Positions 12,831 to 24,945 of a DNA stretch of 64,000 nt are shown piece by piece (within the stretch, counting starts at the first letter, position 1; every line of letters begins with the position of its first letter). The position numbers and the translations under genes are program-made. This DNA is from Sciurus carolinensis (lineage: Eukaryota; Chordata; Mammalia; Rodentia; Sciuridae): positions 10,329,015 through 10,393,014 of the forward strand of contig NC_062218.1 in assembly GCF_902686445.1 (NCBI RefSeq), read 5' to 3'. Under the pieces are notes generated by a model that was given only the letters and a program-made list of their open reading frames with translations, had not been told where the DNA came from and made no database searches.

Positions 12831-13043
12831 GAACTAACATTTTGGAGGTCAACTTTTTCTTTCAAAACTTGAAAGAATTCACTCACTATTTCATTACTTA
12901 CCTGTTTTTTTAAAATGAGAACTAAGTTGTTCTTTGTAAAATGCACCTTCAACCCACCAGTGCCTTCTTATATCCTATATGTAATTTTGCTTTCAGTAGT
13001 TTGAATATAGTTTAACTGGCTATGGTTTCTTTTTGTTTGTTAC

Positions 13044-13055
13044 TTTTGGCTTTAT
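13044..13055. repeat. Target-site duplication of full-length L1, left copy
   Basis: The sequence ttttggctttat lies immediately left of the L1 3' tail and is repeated exactly at 18589-18600. This marks L1-type insertion at this point. Confidence 0.85.
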
Positions 13056-13189
13056 TTATTTATTTATTTATTTAAATAATTTAATTATTTTGATTCATTG
13101 TAAACAAATGGGGTGAAACTTGCTTTGATTGTACATGAAGTACAGTCATACCATTTGTGTAATCATACATGTACATAGGGTAATGTCTG

Positions 13190-16100
13190 TCTCATTCTAT
13201 TATTTTTCCTTCCCTCACCCCTCCCATTATTCTTTCTCCTCTATACAATCCATTCTTGCCTCCCTCACACCCCTCATTATGTATCATCATCCGCTTATGA
13301 GCAATATCATTCGTTCTTTGGTTTTTCGGGGATTGGCTTATCTCACTTAGCAAGATATTCTCCAACTTCATCCATTTGCCTGCAAGTGCCATGATTTTAC
13401 TCTTCTTTATGGCTGAGTAATATTCCATTGTGAATATATACCACAGTGTCTTTATCCATTCATCAATTGAAGGGCATCTAGGTTGGTTCCACAATCTGGC
13501 TATTGTGAATTGAGCAGCTACGAACATTGATGTGGCTGTATCTCTGTAGCATGATGATTTTTAAGTCCATTGGGTATAGGCCAAGGAGTGGGATAGCTGG
13601 GTCAAATGGTGGTTCCATTCCAAGTTTTCTAGGGAATCTCCACACTGCTTTCCATAGTGGCTGCACTAATTTGCAACCCCACCAGCATTTATGAGTGTAC
13701 CTTTTTCCCCACATCCTCACCAACACCTATTGTTGCTTGTATTCTTGATAATCGCCATTCTAATTGGGGTGAGATGGAATCTTAGTGTGGTTTTGATTTG
13801 CATTTCTCTTATTACTAGAGATGAACATTTTTTCATATATCTGTTGACTGCTTGTAGATTTCTTCTGTGAAGTGTCTGTTCATTTCCTTAGCCCATTTGT
13901 CAGTTGGGTTATTTATATTCTTGGCATAAAGTTTTTTGAGTTCTTTATAGATTCTGGAGATTAGTGCTCTATCTGAGGTACGTGTGGCAAAGATGTTCTC
14001 CCACTCTGTTGACTCTCTGTTCACATTGCTAATAGTTTCCTGCTGAGAGAAAGCTTTTTAGTTTGAATCTATCCCAATTATTGATTCCTGTCTTTATACT
14101 TGTGCTTTGGGACTCAAGTTAAGGATGTCTTATACTAAGCTGATATGATGAAGAGTTGGACCTACTTTTTCTTCTATAAGGTGTAGGGTCTCTGGTCTGC
14201 TTTCCAGGTCCTTGATCCATTTTGAGTTGAGTTTTGTGCAGGGTGAAAGATAGGGGTTTAGTTTCATTCTGCTGCATATGGATTTCCAGTTTTCCTAGCA
14301 CCATTTGTTGAAGAGGCTATCTTTTCTCCATTGCATGTTTTTGGCAACTTTGTCTAGTATGAGAAATTGTATTTATTTGGGTTTGTGTCTGTGTCCCCTA
14401 TTCTGTATACCATTGATCTACCTGTCTACTTTGGTGCCAATACCATGCTGTTTTTGTTACTATGCTTTGTAATATAGTCGAAGTTCTGGTATTGTGGTAT
14501 CCCCTGCTTCACTCTTCCTGCTAAGGATTGCTTTAGTTAATCTGGGTCTCTTATTTTTCCAAATGAATTTCACAATTGCTTGCTAAATTTCTATGAGGTA
14601 AGTCATTGGAATTTTAATTGGAATTGCATTGAATTTGTATAGCACTTTTGGTAGGATGGTCATTTTGATAATATTAATTCTGCCTATTCAAGAACATGGG
14701 GGATCTTTCCATCTTCTAAGGTTTTCTTTAATTTCTTTTTTAGTGTTCTCTAGTTGTCATTGTAGAGGTCTTTCACCTCTTTTGTTAGATTTAGTACCAA
14801 TTTTTTTTTTTTTTTGAGTCTATTGTGAATGGGGTAGTTTTCCTAAATTCTCTTTCAGAGATTTCATCACTTATGAATAGAATGCATTAGATTTATGAGT
14901 ATTGATTTTATATCCTGCTACTTTACCAAATTCATTTATGAGTTCTAGAAGTCTTCTGGTGAATTTTCTGGCTCCTCTAAATATATAATCATGTCATCAG
15001 CAAATAGGGATAGTTTGAGTTCTTCTTTTCCTATTCATATCCCTTTATATCTTTTGTCTGTCTAATTACTCTGGTTAGATTTTCAAAGATGATATTGAAT
15101 AGAAGTGGTGAAAGAGGATGTGCCTGCCTTGTTCCAGTTTTTAGGAGGAATACTTTATTTTTTCTCCATTTAGAATGATATTGACTGTGGGCTTAGCATA
15201 GATAGCCTTAACAATGTTGAGAAATCTTCCTACTATCCCTATTTTTTTCTAGTATTTTGAGCATGAATGGATGCTATATTTTATCAAATGCTTTTTCTGC
15301 ATCTGTTGAAATAATCATGTGATTCTTAACTTTAAGTAGGTTGATATGGTGAATTACATTTATTGATTTCCGGATGATGAACCAACCTTGCATCACTGGG
15401 ATAAAATGCACTTGATCATGGTGCACTATCTTTTTAACATGTTTTTGTATGCGATTTGCTAAAATTTTGTTAAGATTTTTTGCATCTGTTAATTAGGGAT
15501 ATTGGACTGAAATTTTCTTTCCTTGTTGTGTCTCTGCCTGGTTTTGGTAACAGGGTGATATTAGATTCATAGAATGAGTTTGGGAGGGTCCCCTCCTCTT
15601 TTATTTCATGGAATACTTTGAGGAGTATTGGAATGAGCTCTTCTTTGAAGATCTTGTAGAACTTGACTGAGAATTCATCTGGTCCCAGACTTTCCTTTGT
15701 TGTTAGGCTTTTGATTACTTCTTCTATTTCTTTGCTTGAAATTGGTCTATTTAAATTGTGTATGTCCTCCTGGTTCAATTTGGTTGGATCATATGTCTCT
15801 AGAAATCGGTTGATGTCTTTGAGATTTTCTATTTTGTTGGAGTATAGATTTTCAAAATAGCTTCTAATTATGTTTTGTATTTCAATCGTGTCTGTCATGA
15901 TATTTCCTTGTTCATTCCGAATTTTAGTAATCTGAGTTTCTCTCTCCTTCTCTTTGTTAGTGTGGCTAAAGGTTTATCAATTTTGTTTATTTTTTCAAAG
16001 AATATACTTTTTTTGTAAATTTTTTGATTATTTTCTTTTGTTTCAATTTCATTGATTTTAGTTCTCATTTTAACTATTCCCTGTCTTCTACTACTTTTGG

Positions 16101-17050
16101 TGTTGATCTGTTCTTCTTTTTCTATGGCTTTGAGCTGTAGTGTTAGGTTGTTTATTTGTTGACTTTTTCTTCTTTCATTGAATGTGGTCCATGAAATGAA
16201 TTTTCCTGTTAGTAGTGCTTTCATAGTGTCCGAGAGATTTTGATATGTTGTATCTTTGTTCTCAATTACCTCTAAGAGTTTTTTTTAAATTTCCCCCCTG
16301 ATGTCTTCTGTTATCTATGCATCATTCAATAGCATAATATTGAATCTCCAGGTTTTGGTCTAGTTTCCTTTTTTTATTTTGTCATTGATTTCTAATTTCA
16401 TTCTATTTTGATCTGATAGAATACAGGTAGTATCTCTATATTTTCGTATTTGCTAACAGTAGCTTTGTGTCATAACATATGGTCTATTTTAGAGAAGGAT
16501 CCATGTGCTGCTGAGAAGAAAGTGTATTCACTCATTGCTGGATGGAATATTGTATATATGTGTGTTAAGTCTAAATTATTGATTGTGTTATTGAGATCTA
16601 TAGTTTCTTTGTTCAATTTTTGTTTGGATGATCTGTTCAGTGGTGAAAGATGTGTGTTAAAGTCACCTAGTATTATTGTGTTGTGGTCTATTTGATTTCT
16701 GGAATTGTGAAGGATTTGTTTGAAGTAAATGAATGAGCCATTGTTTAGGGCATAAATATTTATGATCATTATGTCTTGTTGATTTATGGTTCCCTTAAGC
16801 AGTATGAAATGTCCTTCTTTATTCCTTCTAACTTTGGCTTGAAGTGCATTTTATCTGATATGAGGACAGATACTCTGGCTTTTTTGCTGAGTCCATGTGC
16901 ATGGGATGTTTTTTCCCATCCTTTAACCTTTAGTCTGTGGGTATATTTTTCTATTTGGTAAGTCTCTTGAAGGCAGCATATTGTTGGGTCTTTCTTTTTA
17001 ATCCGATCTGCCAATCTGTGACTTTTGATCGATGAGTTCAGGTCATTAAC
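13190..17050 (-). pseudogene. L1 ORF2 (endonuclease-reverse transcriptase), broken
   Basis: This is the ORF2p relic of the full-length L1. The N-terminal endonuclease is recognisable at 17014-16470, with a CCLQET-like block, an LGDFN block and a SKIDH block, as expected of the APE-type nuclease. The reverse transcriptase follows at about 16220-14900. The FADD catalytic box is encoded at 14993-15004. The C-terminal region ends near 13192 with the YYSAIKK...KWM.LE.I.LSE block conserved in mammalian L1s. Intact ORF2p is about 1,280 residues and acts with ORF1p in target-primed reverse transcription. Here numerous frameshifts and stops split it into fragments of at most about 140 codons. Confidence 0.88.
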
Positions 17051-17147
17051 ATTCAGGGCTGTTATTGAGATATATTTGTATTCCTGGTCATTTTGGCTTA
17101 TTTTTGGTTTTTAACTTGACTGGTTTCTCCTTTATTTGGCTATTCAT

Positions 17148-18121
17148 TTAGGGTGGTTCCTCCCTTTGCTGACCTTCATGGTTGATTTTCATTTCTTCAT
17201 CATGGAATATTTTGCCGAGAATGTTCTGTAGTGCTGGTTTTCTGTTTGTAAGTTTTTTAAGCTTTTGTTTATCATGGAAGGATTTTATTTTGTCCTCAAA
17301 TCTGAAGGTAAGTTTTGCTGGGTATAAGATTATTGGTTGGCATCCATTTTCTTTCAGAACTTGAAAAATGTTGTTCCAGGCCCTTCTAGCTTTTAGGGTC
17401 TGGGTTGAGAAATCTGCTGATATCTGTATTGTTTTCCCCCTGAATATAATTTGATTTTTTTCTCTTGCAACCTTTAAAATTTTATCTTTATTTTGTATGT
17501 TAGGTATTTTCATTATAATGTGCCTTGGTGTGGGTCTCTTGTAATTTTGTACATTTGGTGTTCTGTAACTTCTTGTATTTGATTTTCCATTTCATTCTTC
17601 AGATTTGGGAAATTTCCTGATATTATTTCATTGAATAGATTGTTCATTCCTTTGGTTTGTTTCTCTGTGCCTTCCTCAATCCCATTTGATCTTTTCCTGA
17701 TATCCCATAAATCTTGGAGATTCTGTTCATGATTTCTTACCACCGTCTCTGTTTGGTGAACTTTGTTTTCAAGATTAAATATTTTGTCTTCAATATCTGA
17801 GGTTCTGTCTTCCAGGTGTTCAATCCTATTGGTTATGCTTTCTATGGAGTTTTTAAATTTGGTTTATTGTTTCCTTCATTTCAAGTATGTTTTTTTTTTC
17901 AGAATCTCTATCTCTTTATTGAAATGATCCTATGATTCCTGCATTTGCTCTTTTAACTGTTGCGTAGTGTGATCATTCAATGTCTGCATTTGCTCTCTTA
18001 TCTCATTATTTGCTTCTCTGATCAATTTAACCATGTACATTCTGAATTCCTTTTCTGACATTTTTTCTGCCATGCTGTCATTGGATTTTATTGATGTAGC
18101 ATCTAGTTTTGTTTGGGACAC
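17148..18121 (-). pseudogene. L1 ORF1 (RNA-binding chaperone), broken
   Basis: This relic of ORF1p lies just upstream of ORF2 on the minus strand. Its N-terminal part (18121-17930) is charged and Gln/Glu-rich, consistent with the coiled-coil trimerisation domain. The part at 17513-17148 carries the conserved C-terminal RNA-binding text (KIPNIQNKDKILK near its start, then ARRAWNNIFQVLKEN and FHDKQKLKKL). ORF1p normally coats L1 RNA as a trimer. The frame is split into at least three pieces (17930-18121, 17513-17743, 17148-17513), so no functional protein is expected. Confidence 0.82.
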
Positions 18122-18124
18122 TTT

Positions 18125-18588
18125 CTTCCCTTATTTTCTCATATTGCTCAGATATCTTCCCCTCTAGGAGTGCAAATCTAAGGTATTGAAGTTTCCCCCT
18201 ATAGACTTATAGTGTCCCTGCAGTTTTCTAATAACTCACCTCCTAGCCTTCCGTAGCCTAAAGTCTTGGAGGAACTTGATAATGCAGTGACCGAAAAAGG
18301 ATGCTGCCCCTGTAGTGATGGTGGCCTCCAGGTGGCGTATATTCCCTGCTAGTGAGCAGAGATGCCTCCAGGTGTTGAGAGATGGTCAATCTCAGGGGCA
18401 CTAGACTGTGGGCTGGGGCCCGGCTGGTCTGGACCTGGGTCTCTGGGCCTACCTCCCTAATGTGGAAGTCTTCCCGGCTGCTCTGCACTGGTCCCGGTTC
18501 TCTCAATATTTCTTCTTCTTGAATCCTGCATCATGGAACAACATGGAATGCAGTCCCCCTCTAATCTGCCGTCTTGGATCTCCCCTAG
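18125..18588 (-). promoter_or_regulatory. L1 5' UTR (internal promoter region)
   Basis: This is a GC-richer stretch at the 5' end of the full-length L1, where L1s carry an internal Pol II promoter. The element begins on the minus strand with a GGGGAGATCCAAGACGGC-type start like other L1 5' ends. Activity today is unlikely to matter for mobility because the ORFs are broken. Confidence 0.6.
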
Positions 18589-18600
18589 TTTTGGCTTTAT

Positions 18601-19090
18601 ATTTATAGCTTTGGGTGATCTGCGACTTCTCTGTAATTAATACCATGAATTCTTTGGTATTGAATTCTTTAAATATATCTGCATCTTTATTTTTTTCTCC
18701 TTCTTCTGGGATTACAATAATGTGTATATTACATTGTCTTTTTCTCCCCACAATTCTTGTATATCGTACTCTGTTGTTTACCTCTTTTTCCCTCTTCTTA
18801 TTTCTATATGAGTGATGTCTATTTACCTGTTTTCAAGTTCACTGACTCTTTGGTTATCTCAGCTCAGTTCAGTTCATGCACTGGTGGAGGTAGTTTGAAG
18901 TTCTTCCTCATGTTTTGATTTCCAGGATTTTTAAAAGTCTTTTTATGACTTTCATCTTTCTAACCATGGTGCTCATCTCATCCTGCATTGTCTGCTTTTA
19001 ATTATTCTAAAAACCTTTTGCATAATTTCCATGTCTTTCTTATGTTGAGGTCATTAATTTGTCTTTTAATATTTTGCTTTTTTATTAACT
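18601..19090 (-). mobile_element. Old L1 (L1M-like), resumed after the nested L1
   Basis: Decayed text such as ttctgggattacaataatgt, ctccccacaattcttgtata and caagttcactgactctttgg matches the character of an old L1 upstream region read on the minus strand. It begins directly after the right target duplication of the full-length L1. It is the probable continuation of the piece ending at 13043. Confidence 0.5.
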
Positions 19091-20249
19091 TTTCACATGC
19101 CTTGCAATTTCTTTTAAAGTATGTTTCCATAAGGGAGCAGATATCTCAGTAGTTAGGATGTTATCATGGTATTTAAAAAAATTACCCAATATTTGAGCTA
19201 TGTTTCTAAGTTTGATATTGGTATTGGAAATGAGTCTCTGGTAACTTAGTTTCTAATCTCTCTTCTGGTTTAAGTCTTCCATTTTGCCGTAGCTCAGAGA
19301 AATTCTATCACATGCAGCTCCCCATGCTTTAATTTGCTATCATCACTGCTAGTATGGTTAGAGGATGTAAGAAGAGAATTTCCTAATGTTCTGAATAAGT
19401 CTTGGCCTTTGGAGTACATAGTGGAACAGGGTCTTGGGTGTGATCTTCACAAAACTTTCTGTTTCTTATTGGGGGCTAGAGACTTTCTACTCTGTCTTCC
19501 TATTTCCTTTCCTGAGTGCAGCAGTTGTCTGTCAGTTTTCTCAGTCAATATACTTATTTCTTCCAGACTATAGATTTTTTTTTGTCCTTGGTTGAGACTG
19601 AGAAAATGAAGTTGGACCAAGTTCACTGTCCTCACTGATGGAATTTTACTGGTCAGAAGGCATTGTTAAGCCCTTTCTCACTCACAACGAAATTTTTTGA
19701 GACTTCTTTCCCATAAGGGAGAATTTTTGTTTATTTCATTCATCTCCTCCCACAACCAGTACTTTGGAGTGACATTTTCTGCAGATAGATTTTTCAAAAG
19801 ACTGTAGGGATTTCTGTATGAAGGGCTACCAAAGTGTGTTGGCATCCTCATGGTTGGTGATTTCAGAGACCTCTCATTCTCATGTGAGTCCATTTTTGTC
19901 TTCCAGCAATTAATATTCCAAGTTTAATATTCCAAGTTTAATCCTCCTGTTTTGTGGAATATAGGAGCTTCTGCAAGTTCTCCCTGATGCCTGAAGGATG
20001 GCAGTTTCAAGAGATTCCAAGATTTACAAATCTGTTCAACCTGTTCTTGTTGTGATGTTGGGAATGAATCCTCTTTACCTATTTGAACTAAAACTGGAAT
20101 TCAATGGAAAGATATTTTTAAAAATTCAATTTATAATCTCACTGGCTACTGTTTGATATTTTATTTACTATAATAAATAAAAATAACTTAAATAAATTGA
20201 GTTCCTTACTGATTCACAAACATATGACACATGAAGTATATTAAAGGTC
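19091..20249. other. Unique sequence, possibly more decayed L1
   Basis: No coding gene is recognised. Frames at 19334-19573, 19447-19635 and 19678-19893 have no recognisable domain. A short direct repeat of ttaatattccaagt occurs at about 19912-19940. Part of this stretch may be decayed L1, but I could not anchor it. Confidence 0.4.
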
Positions 20250-20455
20250 TTAGTCAGGTCCATGGTGCACGCCTGTAATCCCAGCAACTTGGGAGGCTGA
20301 GACAAGAAGATCTTAGGTTCAAATCCAGCCACAGCAACTTAACAAGGTACTAAATTAGGGAGATACTATCTCAAAAAATAAAACAGGATGAGGATGTGAC
20401 TCAGTGGTAAAGCACCCCTGGGTTCAATCCCTGCTATGTACCATTAAAAAAAGTC
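20250..20455 (+). mobile_element. B1-ID composite SINE
   Basis: The 5' part (atggtgcacgcctgtaatcc, then gggaggctgagac) is a 7SL-derived B1-like monomer. The 3' part (gatgtgactcagtggtaaag, then gggttcaatccctgc) is an ID-like tRNA-derived unit. An A-rich tail follows. The flanks ttaaaggtctta and ttaaaaaaagtctta suggest a target duplication. Dimeric B1-ID SINEs are a sciurid/glirid hallmark. Confidence 0.9.
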
Positions 20456-21239
20456 TTAAATACTTTAAGGGGTTTTTATTTTTCTTTAAAGTAACATTGA
20501 GTCATTTTGAAATCTTGTGATTTATTTGAATAATATAAAATATATGTAAATCTTTATAATCAGGATTCTTACATACAAAATTCTAAGATAGAAATTAGAG
20601 TTAATTTGAGAATTTTTGAAGTAAAACCTAGGTTGTTGATAACACCAGCAACCTTAATTTTGTGAGAAGTAATCAGTGTTTCTGTAGAAGCTTGTCATCA
20701 GAGAAGATAATCGTATTCTTAGTTTTTCTTTAAAATTCACTAAATAACATTTTCTTTAAAACCTGTGGCAACTTTTGACAGCCAATGATAACTCAGATTA
20801 TTTAGAAGCTCATTAATTTTTATATATTTCTCTTTATTTATGGAGAATTTTTAAGCATGCTAGAAACTAATATTTTGTTCATATAGATGTAAATGTTTTA
20901 ATCAGAACATATTTTTAAATTGATGTTTTTTCCAACAACGCTTTATAGATATTTATAGTTACAAATGGTGAATTCTTTGTTATCTGACTGACATTATTTG
21001 CCAAGGATTTGTCTCCATAAGTTTATGTATATAATTTAAAACTGTTAATATACTCCCACTAAAGGGCAATAATTGTTTTACTAAAAAGAGAATGTCATAA
21101 GCACATACGAATGTATTTTATTGGGAAAAAGCTAAATAATTTTCAATGAAAAAAAATAATATTTCATTTCCTCAAAGGTACATGGAATAAAATAGTGCTG
21201 AAAACGAGTGATTGTACAACAATATAACACTGAACTTTG
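20456..21239. other. Unique AT-rich sequence, no gene
   Basis: Nothing recognisable as a gene or repeat family was found. Confidence 0.45.
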
Positions 21240-21632
21240 AAGGATGCCATGAACCAAAACATGTACCTTCACCTAAGGATATATATTGAATCCCTAACTA
21301 CCAGTTACCTTAGGATGAGACTGTATTTAGATATATTGTCCTTAAAAGGTAATCAATGTTAAATGAGGGCCGTGGGGTGGGTCTTTGTTCAACATGGCTT
21401 GTTTCCTTGCAAGAAGGAATTAGACACAGATACCCGCAGTGGAAAGACCACAGAGGGAGAAGAGAGCCATCTTCATATCAAGCAGAGGACTCAGAGGGTA
21501 CCTACACTGTTAATGCCTTGGTCTTGGACTCTGGGCCATCAGAACTATGAGAAAATAAGTTCTTTCTGTTTGAGCTACCTAGTTTGTGGTACTTCATTAC
21601 AGCAACCCTAGAAAACTAGTACAGGTGCTTTC
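21240..21632 (+). mobile_element. MLT1-like MaLR LTR
   Basis: The order of recognisable blocks is ttgaatccctaactaccagt, gactgtatttagatatattg, a taatcaatgttaaatgaggg block, gaaccacagaggga-type text, ccttggtcttggactctggg, agaactatgagaaaataagt and an end of cctagaaaactagtacag. This order matches an ERVL-MaLR MLT1-type LTR in plus orientation. It is diverged. The two frames at 21356-21611 fall inside it and are by-products. Confidence 0.75.
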
Positions 21633-22791
21633 AGATAATTAGTTTTGAATTACAGTACAGAATCTAAATGAGGTTCACCTCAGCAGCATTGGAAATAATA
21701 ATCAAGCTAATTAATTTCATGAAGACAAGTAATAAAATACACTTATGAAGGTAGAATGGAAAATTGGAACAAAATGAATGAGAGGCAAACTTCAAAAGCT
21801 GCCATTTTCTTATTTTTCATTTTGAGAATTTGAAAATTATGGGTATTTTTAATAAAATATGTTGTCAATTTTATTAGTTATTCCTCTACCAGATAGACAA
21901 ATAGAAAAGAAAAAGTCTATTTAGAAGACCAACATGAATATGAATATTCATAAAATACCTCTTAAACAGATGATGTTACTTTGTGACAATTCACACTGTC
22001 AACAAATGAGTTAAAAACATTTTCAGCATTTAGAGGATTACAATTTATATCCTTCTACATAAGGTACTATACAACTACATTCTTCTTATTATTAATTCTC
22101 CAAATTAAAAAAAAAATAATTTTCAGAGTTTTTAAGTTACCATATTAGTTAAATGAATTATTTTTAGACTGTATTAGACTATTATCTAGGCATTTCTTGC
22201 ATTGTCTTATGCATTTAATTAAGTGTGTTGATTCTTGGATCCAATTACAGCTTTTCTTTTTTGCTTTAATGAAGTACATGCTCAAGGAATTTTATTTTTA
22301 AAATATATTTGTGAAAATAATTTTGAGTTTTCTTGCAAATTCTAAAATATATTGTACATCTAATCCAGGATTTGGCTGGGTAAAAATTTTTAGATTCAAA
22401 ATCACTTTTCCTCAGATGTTTAAAGATATTTTTGTGTTGAACTTAGAATTCAGTGATGTTGATGCTTTATTTGATGACACTCTGGTTTTTGTTTGTTTGA
22501 CAATAACCTAATCCTTCACTTGACTGCCCTTTGTATCTTCTCTTCATATTTTATTCTTTGAAACTTCAACATAATATTTCAAAGTGAATAACTCCTTTTT
22601 TTTTTTAATGTACCAGCCTGTTACCTGGTAGAGATTTTTGTTAATAGTTTTTTATATTTTTCTTTTCAATCCATTTTATTCATTCTTCATTTATATTTTC
22701 TGTCATTCTAGTTTCATATTTACTAACATTTTACTTGTTACTACATTTATCTCTGTGTCATTGGAGATGCTTTAATTTTAAAGATTTTTTC

Positions 22792-22822
<31 letters not shown>

Positions 22823-22985
22823 CTCAAAATTTTAAAATATCAAGGTTCCTAAAAGCAAACACATGTTTAATTTTTGTTTACTGGTTTACATGATATTGTA
22901 TTTTTTGAAGGTATAATATCCTTTCATATCTCTGTATACACACATTATTTTGAAATGTTTCCTTCATTATGCCTGTATGCCTGTC
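21633..22985. other. Unique AT-rich sequence with an (AT)n run
   Basis: No gene is seen. An (AT)n microsatellite lies at 22792-22816, and a T run follows ctcc at about 22593-22604. Confidence 0.45.
22792..22816. repeat. (AT)n microsatellite
   Basis: This is an uninterrupted alternating AT run of about 25 bases. Confidence 0.9.
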
Positions 22986-23245
22986 CTTTTTTTTTTTTTT
23001 TTTTTTTCTGGTACTGATTTCTTTTATTTTTCTTTTTAAAAATTTGAGTGTTACCTTCCATGCTGTGCATGTTGCTGCAGTGTCTTAAGACTTTCAACCT
23101 TGTTCATGATTGGTACATCCACTGTCACTGTCAAACACCTCTTGCAGTACTCAGATCCTCATGCTTCACTTTCAACACGTTCCACCCTGTCAGAGTCATC
23201 AAGTGATGACTTGTTGCATTTTATAAGGAAGTATAAATGAAAAGA
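22986..23245 (-). pseudogene. Probable retrocopy 3' end (poly(A) tail), source unknown
   Basis: Plus-strand poly(T) at about 22986-23007 reads as a poly(A) tail on the minus strand. About 20 bases upstream of that tail the minus strand has AATAAA (in gaaaaataaaagaaatcagt), the expected spacing for a polyadenylation signal. The upstream minus-strand text is not AT-rich and could be a coding end plus 3' UTR, but I could not identify the parent gene. I found no target duplication and no clear 5' limit. It could alternatively be an unrecognised SINE or LINE tail. Confidence 0.4.
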
Positions 23246-24640
23246 CTTAATGAAATAATTGCAATTGAAGAAACCACCTCCTCCAGGTCATACTTGTACC
23301 TATATCTCCAATAGTTAACTATTCATCATCTCCTTCCTCTGCCACCCATTCTAGAGTTCCCTAATCCTCATCCAGAATTTCTGTTGGCCTGCGACTTCAC
23401 CAAGCAGGGTAAATCCAGTCTTCATCTTTGAGGAATCTGAATGCTGTTTGCATTGCCTTTTGTAGGACTTTGTTTTTGAGATTCCCATTTATAATTATTA
23501 CCAGAAATGGAATGTACAGGAAGTTCTTAGTTCTCTCTGGCCTCACTATAATCAATTCTTTAATCGTCCCATGGCAGTTAACCCTTCAAGGATGGTCTAT
23601 TCTCTCTCTTTCTCATTTCTCTCTTTGCCTATTTTACATGAATGCAGAACTAAAAAATATTAGACTGTACTACTTGATAATTGCTACTACTATTTGCAAT
23701 GTTAGGAGGAACCATAGTTCAATGACCTCACAGAAAAAGCTCTCACCCAAGGGTAGGCATTCCTAAGAGCCAGTCTGTAGAGACTGGAAGTACAAATTAT
23801 CCTAGTTGTTCACTAGAATCAATGGTGAAAGAGGCTACTAGAGACTACTTCTACCTCCACCCCTCAATTCTCACACTCATATATTCTATCTATTGGGATA
23901 TAGAATTGTATGCGTGCCATTGGGAAAGTCTACAATTGCTTAAAAGGAAGCACCACAGTCTTGTAGAATTTTCTTCTAGGTCATATCCTTCAATAAGCAT
24001 TTAAAGGCTCTTCCAGTGCTGCATCAGCTCCTGCATAAAGCAGGGATTGCATTTTCAGTGAAATCCAAACCTGTGTGACTTCAGTTCACTGTTTTTGTTT
24101 CTTTTAGGTAATATGGGCTAAATGGTACTTTGTTGTCACAGAACTACCTCATTCCTAAGAATATCACAGAATATTAGCCATCCATGCAGTTCTGTACCCT
24201 ATGATCACTCTTGTTAGAGCAATTATGTCCAATTTATCTCTAGTGTACATCCTGTTCTTTGCTATTCCTTGGTTCTCTCATCCACATGGAAACTAAGGAA
24301 ACCAGAACCAAAACATCAAACCTTATCCTAGGCTTTGGCATATGAAGAGGAGACACCAGTACGCTTCTTAATATCTGTCCCATCACCCTTCATTCAAACA
24401 TGCCTCATTCCCTTGATAGGAGAGACATCCTCTGAGCCCCTTCAGTTACAGAGCTATTGGATTTTTGTTTGTTTGTTTGCCTTGTGTAAGAAATTCATTT
24501 TGGTCTGATCAGATCTTAACTTTTTGACTCTTTTCTCATTATATATTCAGGAAAATCTGGAATCTCTAATTTTCTCAGGAAGGTCATCATTAATTCCCAG
24601 GAAATAAGGCATTTGTTAATCAACTAAGACTAGCACAGAA
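23246..24640. other. Unique sequence, no assigned gene
   Basis: The frames at 23428-23766 (112 codons) and 23822-24004 have no recognisable domain, and no repeat family was recognised. Confidence 0.4.
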
Positions 24641-24945
24641 CTTTTCTAGGGTGTAAATCCTAAGTCACAAAACATTTGAACCAGTCTTATATTTGCCAGT
24701 ACAGTATCCCTAGGTACAGCACCACTAAGATACCTTCTCAAGCATGTTTTTTGAGAGTTCCAACTCATATTTATTAACCGTATCTGACAGCTCCTTTGGT
24801 GGATAACCTTTTTCATCTTGAAGCATAGACCGAACATTCTCCATCAGGTAAAAAAATGTAGCCCTAGTTTCAGTCCAATAACAACAAGTGAGTTTAGGAG
24901 AGGTTTGAGGAAGACAAGTGCCATTACTTTTGCAAAGCATCTGCT
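24641..24945 (-). other. Unidentified protein-like stretch, possible pseudogene
   Basis: Two overlapping minus-strand frames (24940-24725 and 24837-24646) together look more protein-like than their neighbours. The first has an acidic/basic amphipathic stretch with DEKGYPPKELSDTVNKYELE around residues 41-60. No start, splice context, poly(A) or parent gene was recognised. It may be a retrocopy fragment or chance. Confidence 0.2.

Larger units (their letters stand above)
11555..13043 (-). mobile_element. Old L1 (L1M-like), continued
   Basis: The segment resembles decayed L1 text on the minus strand, for example ttttaatttgcaatttcc near 11790 and ttgggttatttcttttgac near 11930. Near 12590 the phrase around gtaggcctgctggctaaga resembles the ORF1/ORF2 region of older L1s. 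It contains a 93-bp tandem duplication, a poly(T) run and a small SINE. It is interrupted at 13044 by a younger full-length L1 and appears to continue at 18601. Confidence 0.55.
13056..18588 (-). mobile_element. Near full-length L1 retrotransposon, inactivated
   Basis: This is an L1 of about 5.5 kb on the minus strand. In element order it has a 5' UTR (about 18588-18125), ORF1 (about 18120-17150), ORF2 (about 17050-13190) and a 3' UTR. The 3' end lies at an ATTT-rich tail near 13056. The exact 12-bp flanking repeats ttttggctttat (13044-13055, 18589-18600) and a 5' start of ctaggggagatccaagacgg type support a nearly complete insertion. Both ORFs are broken into many short frames by stops and indels, so it is not competent. 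It sits inside an older L1 of the same orientation. Confidence 0.92.

Noticed and set aside
13056..18588. Active L1
   Set aside because: The element is nearly full length with a good duplication, but ORF1 and ORF2 are cut by many stops and shifts.
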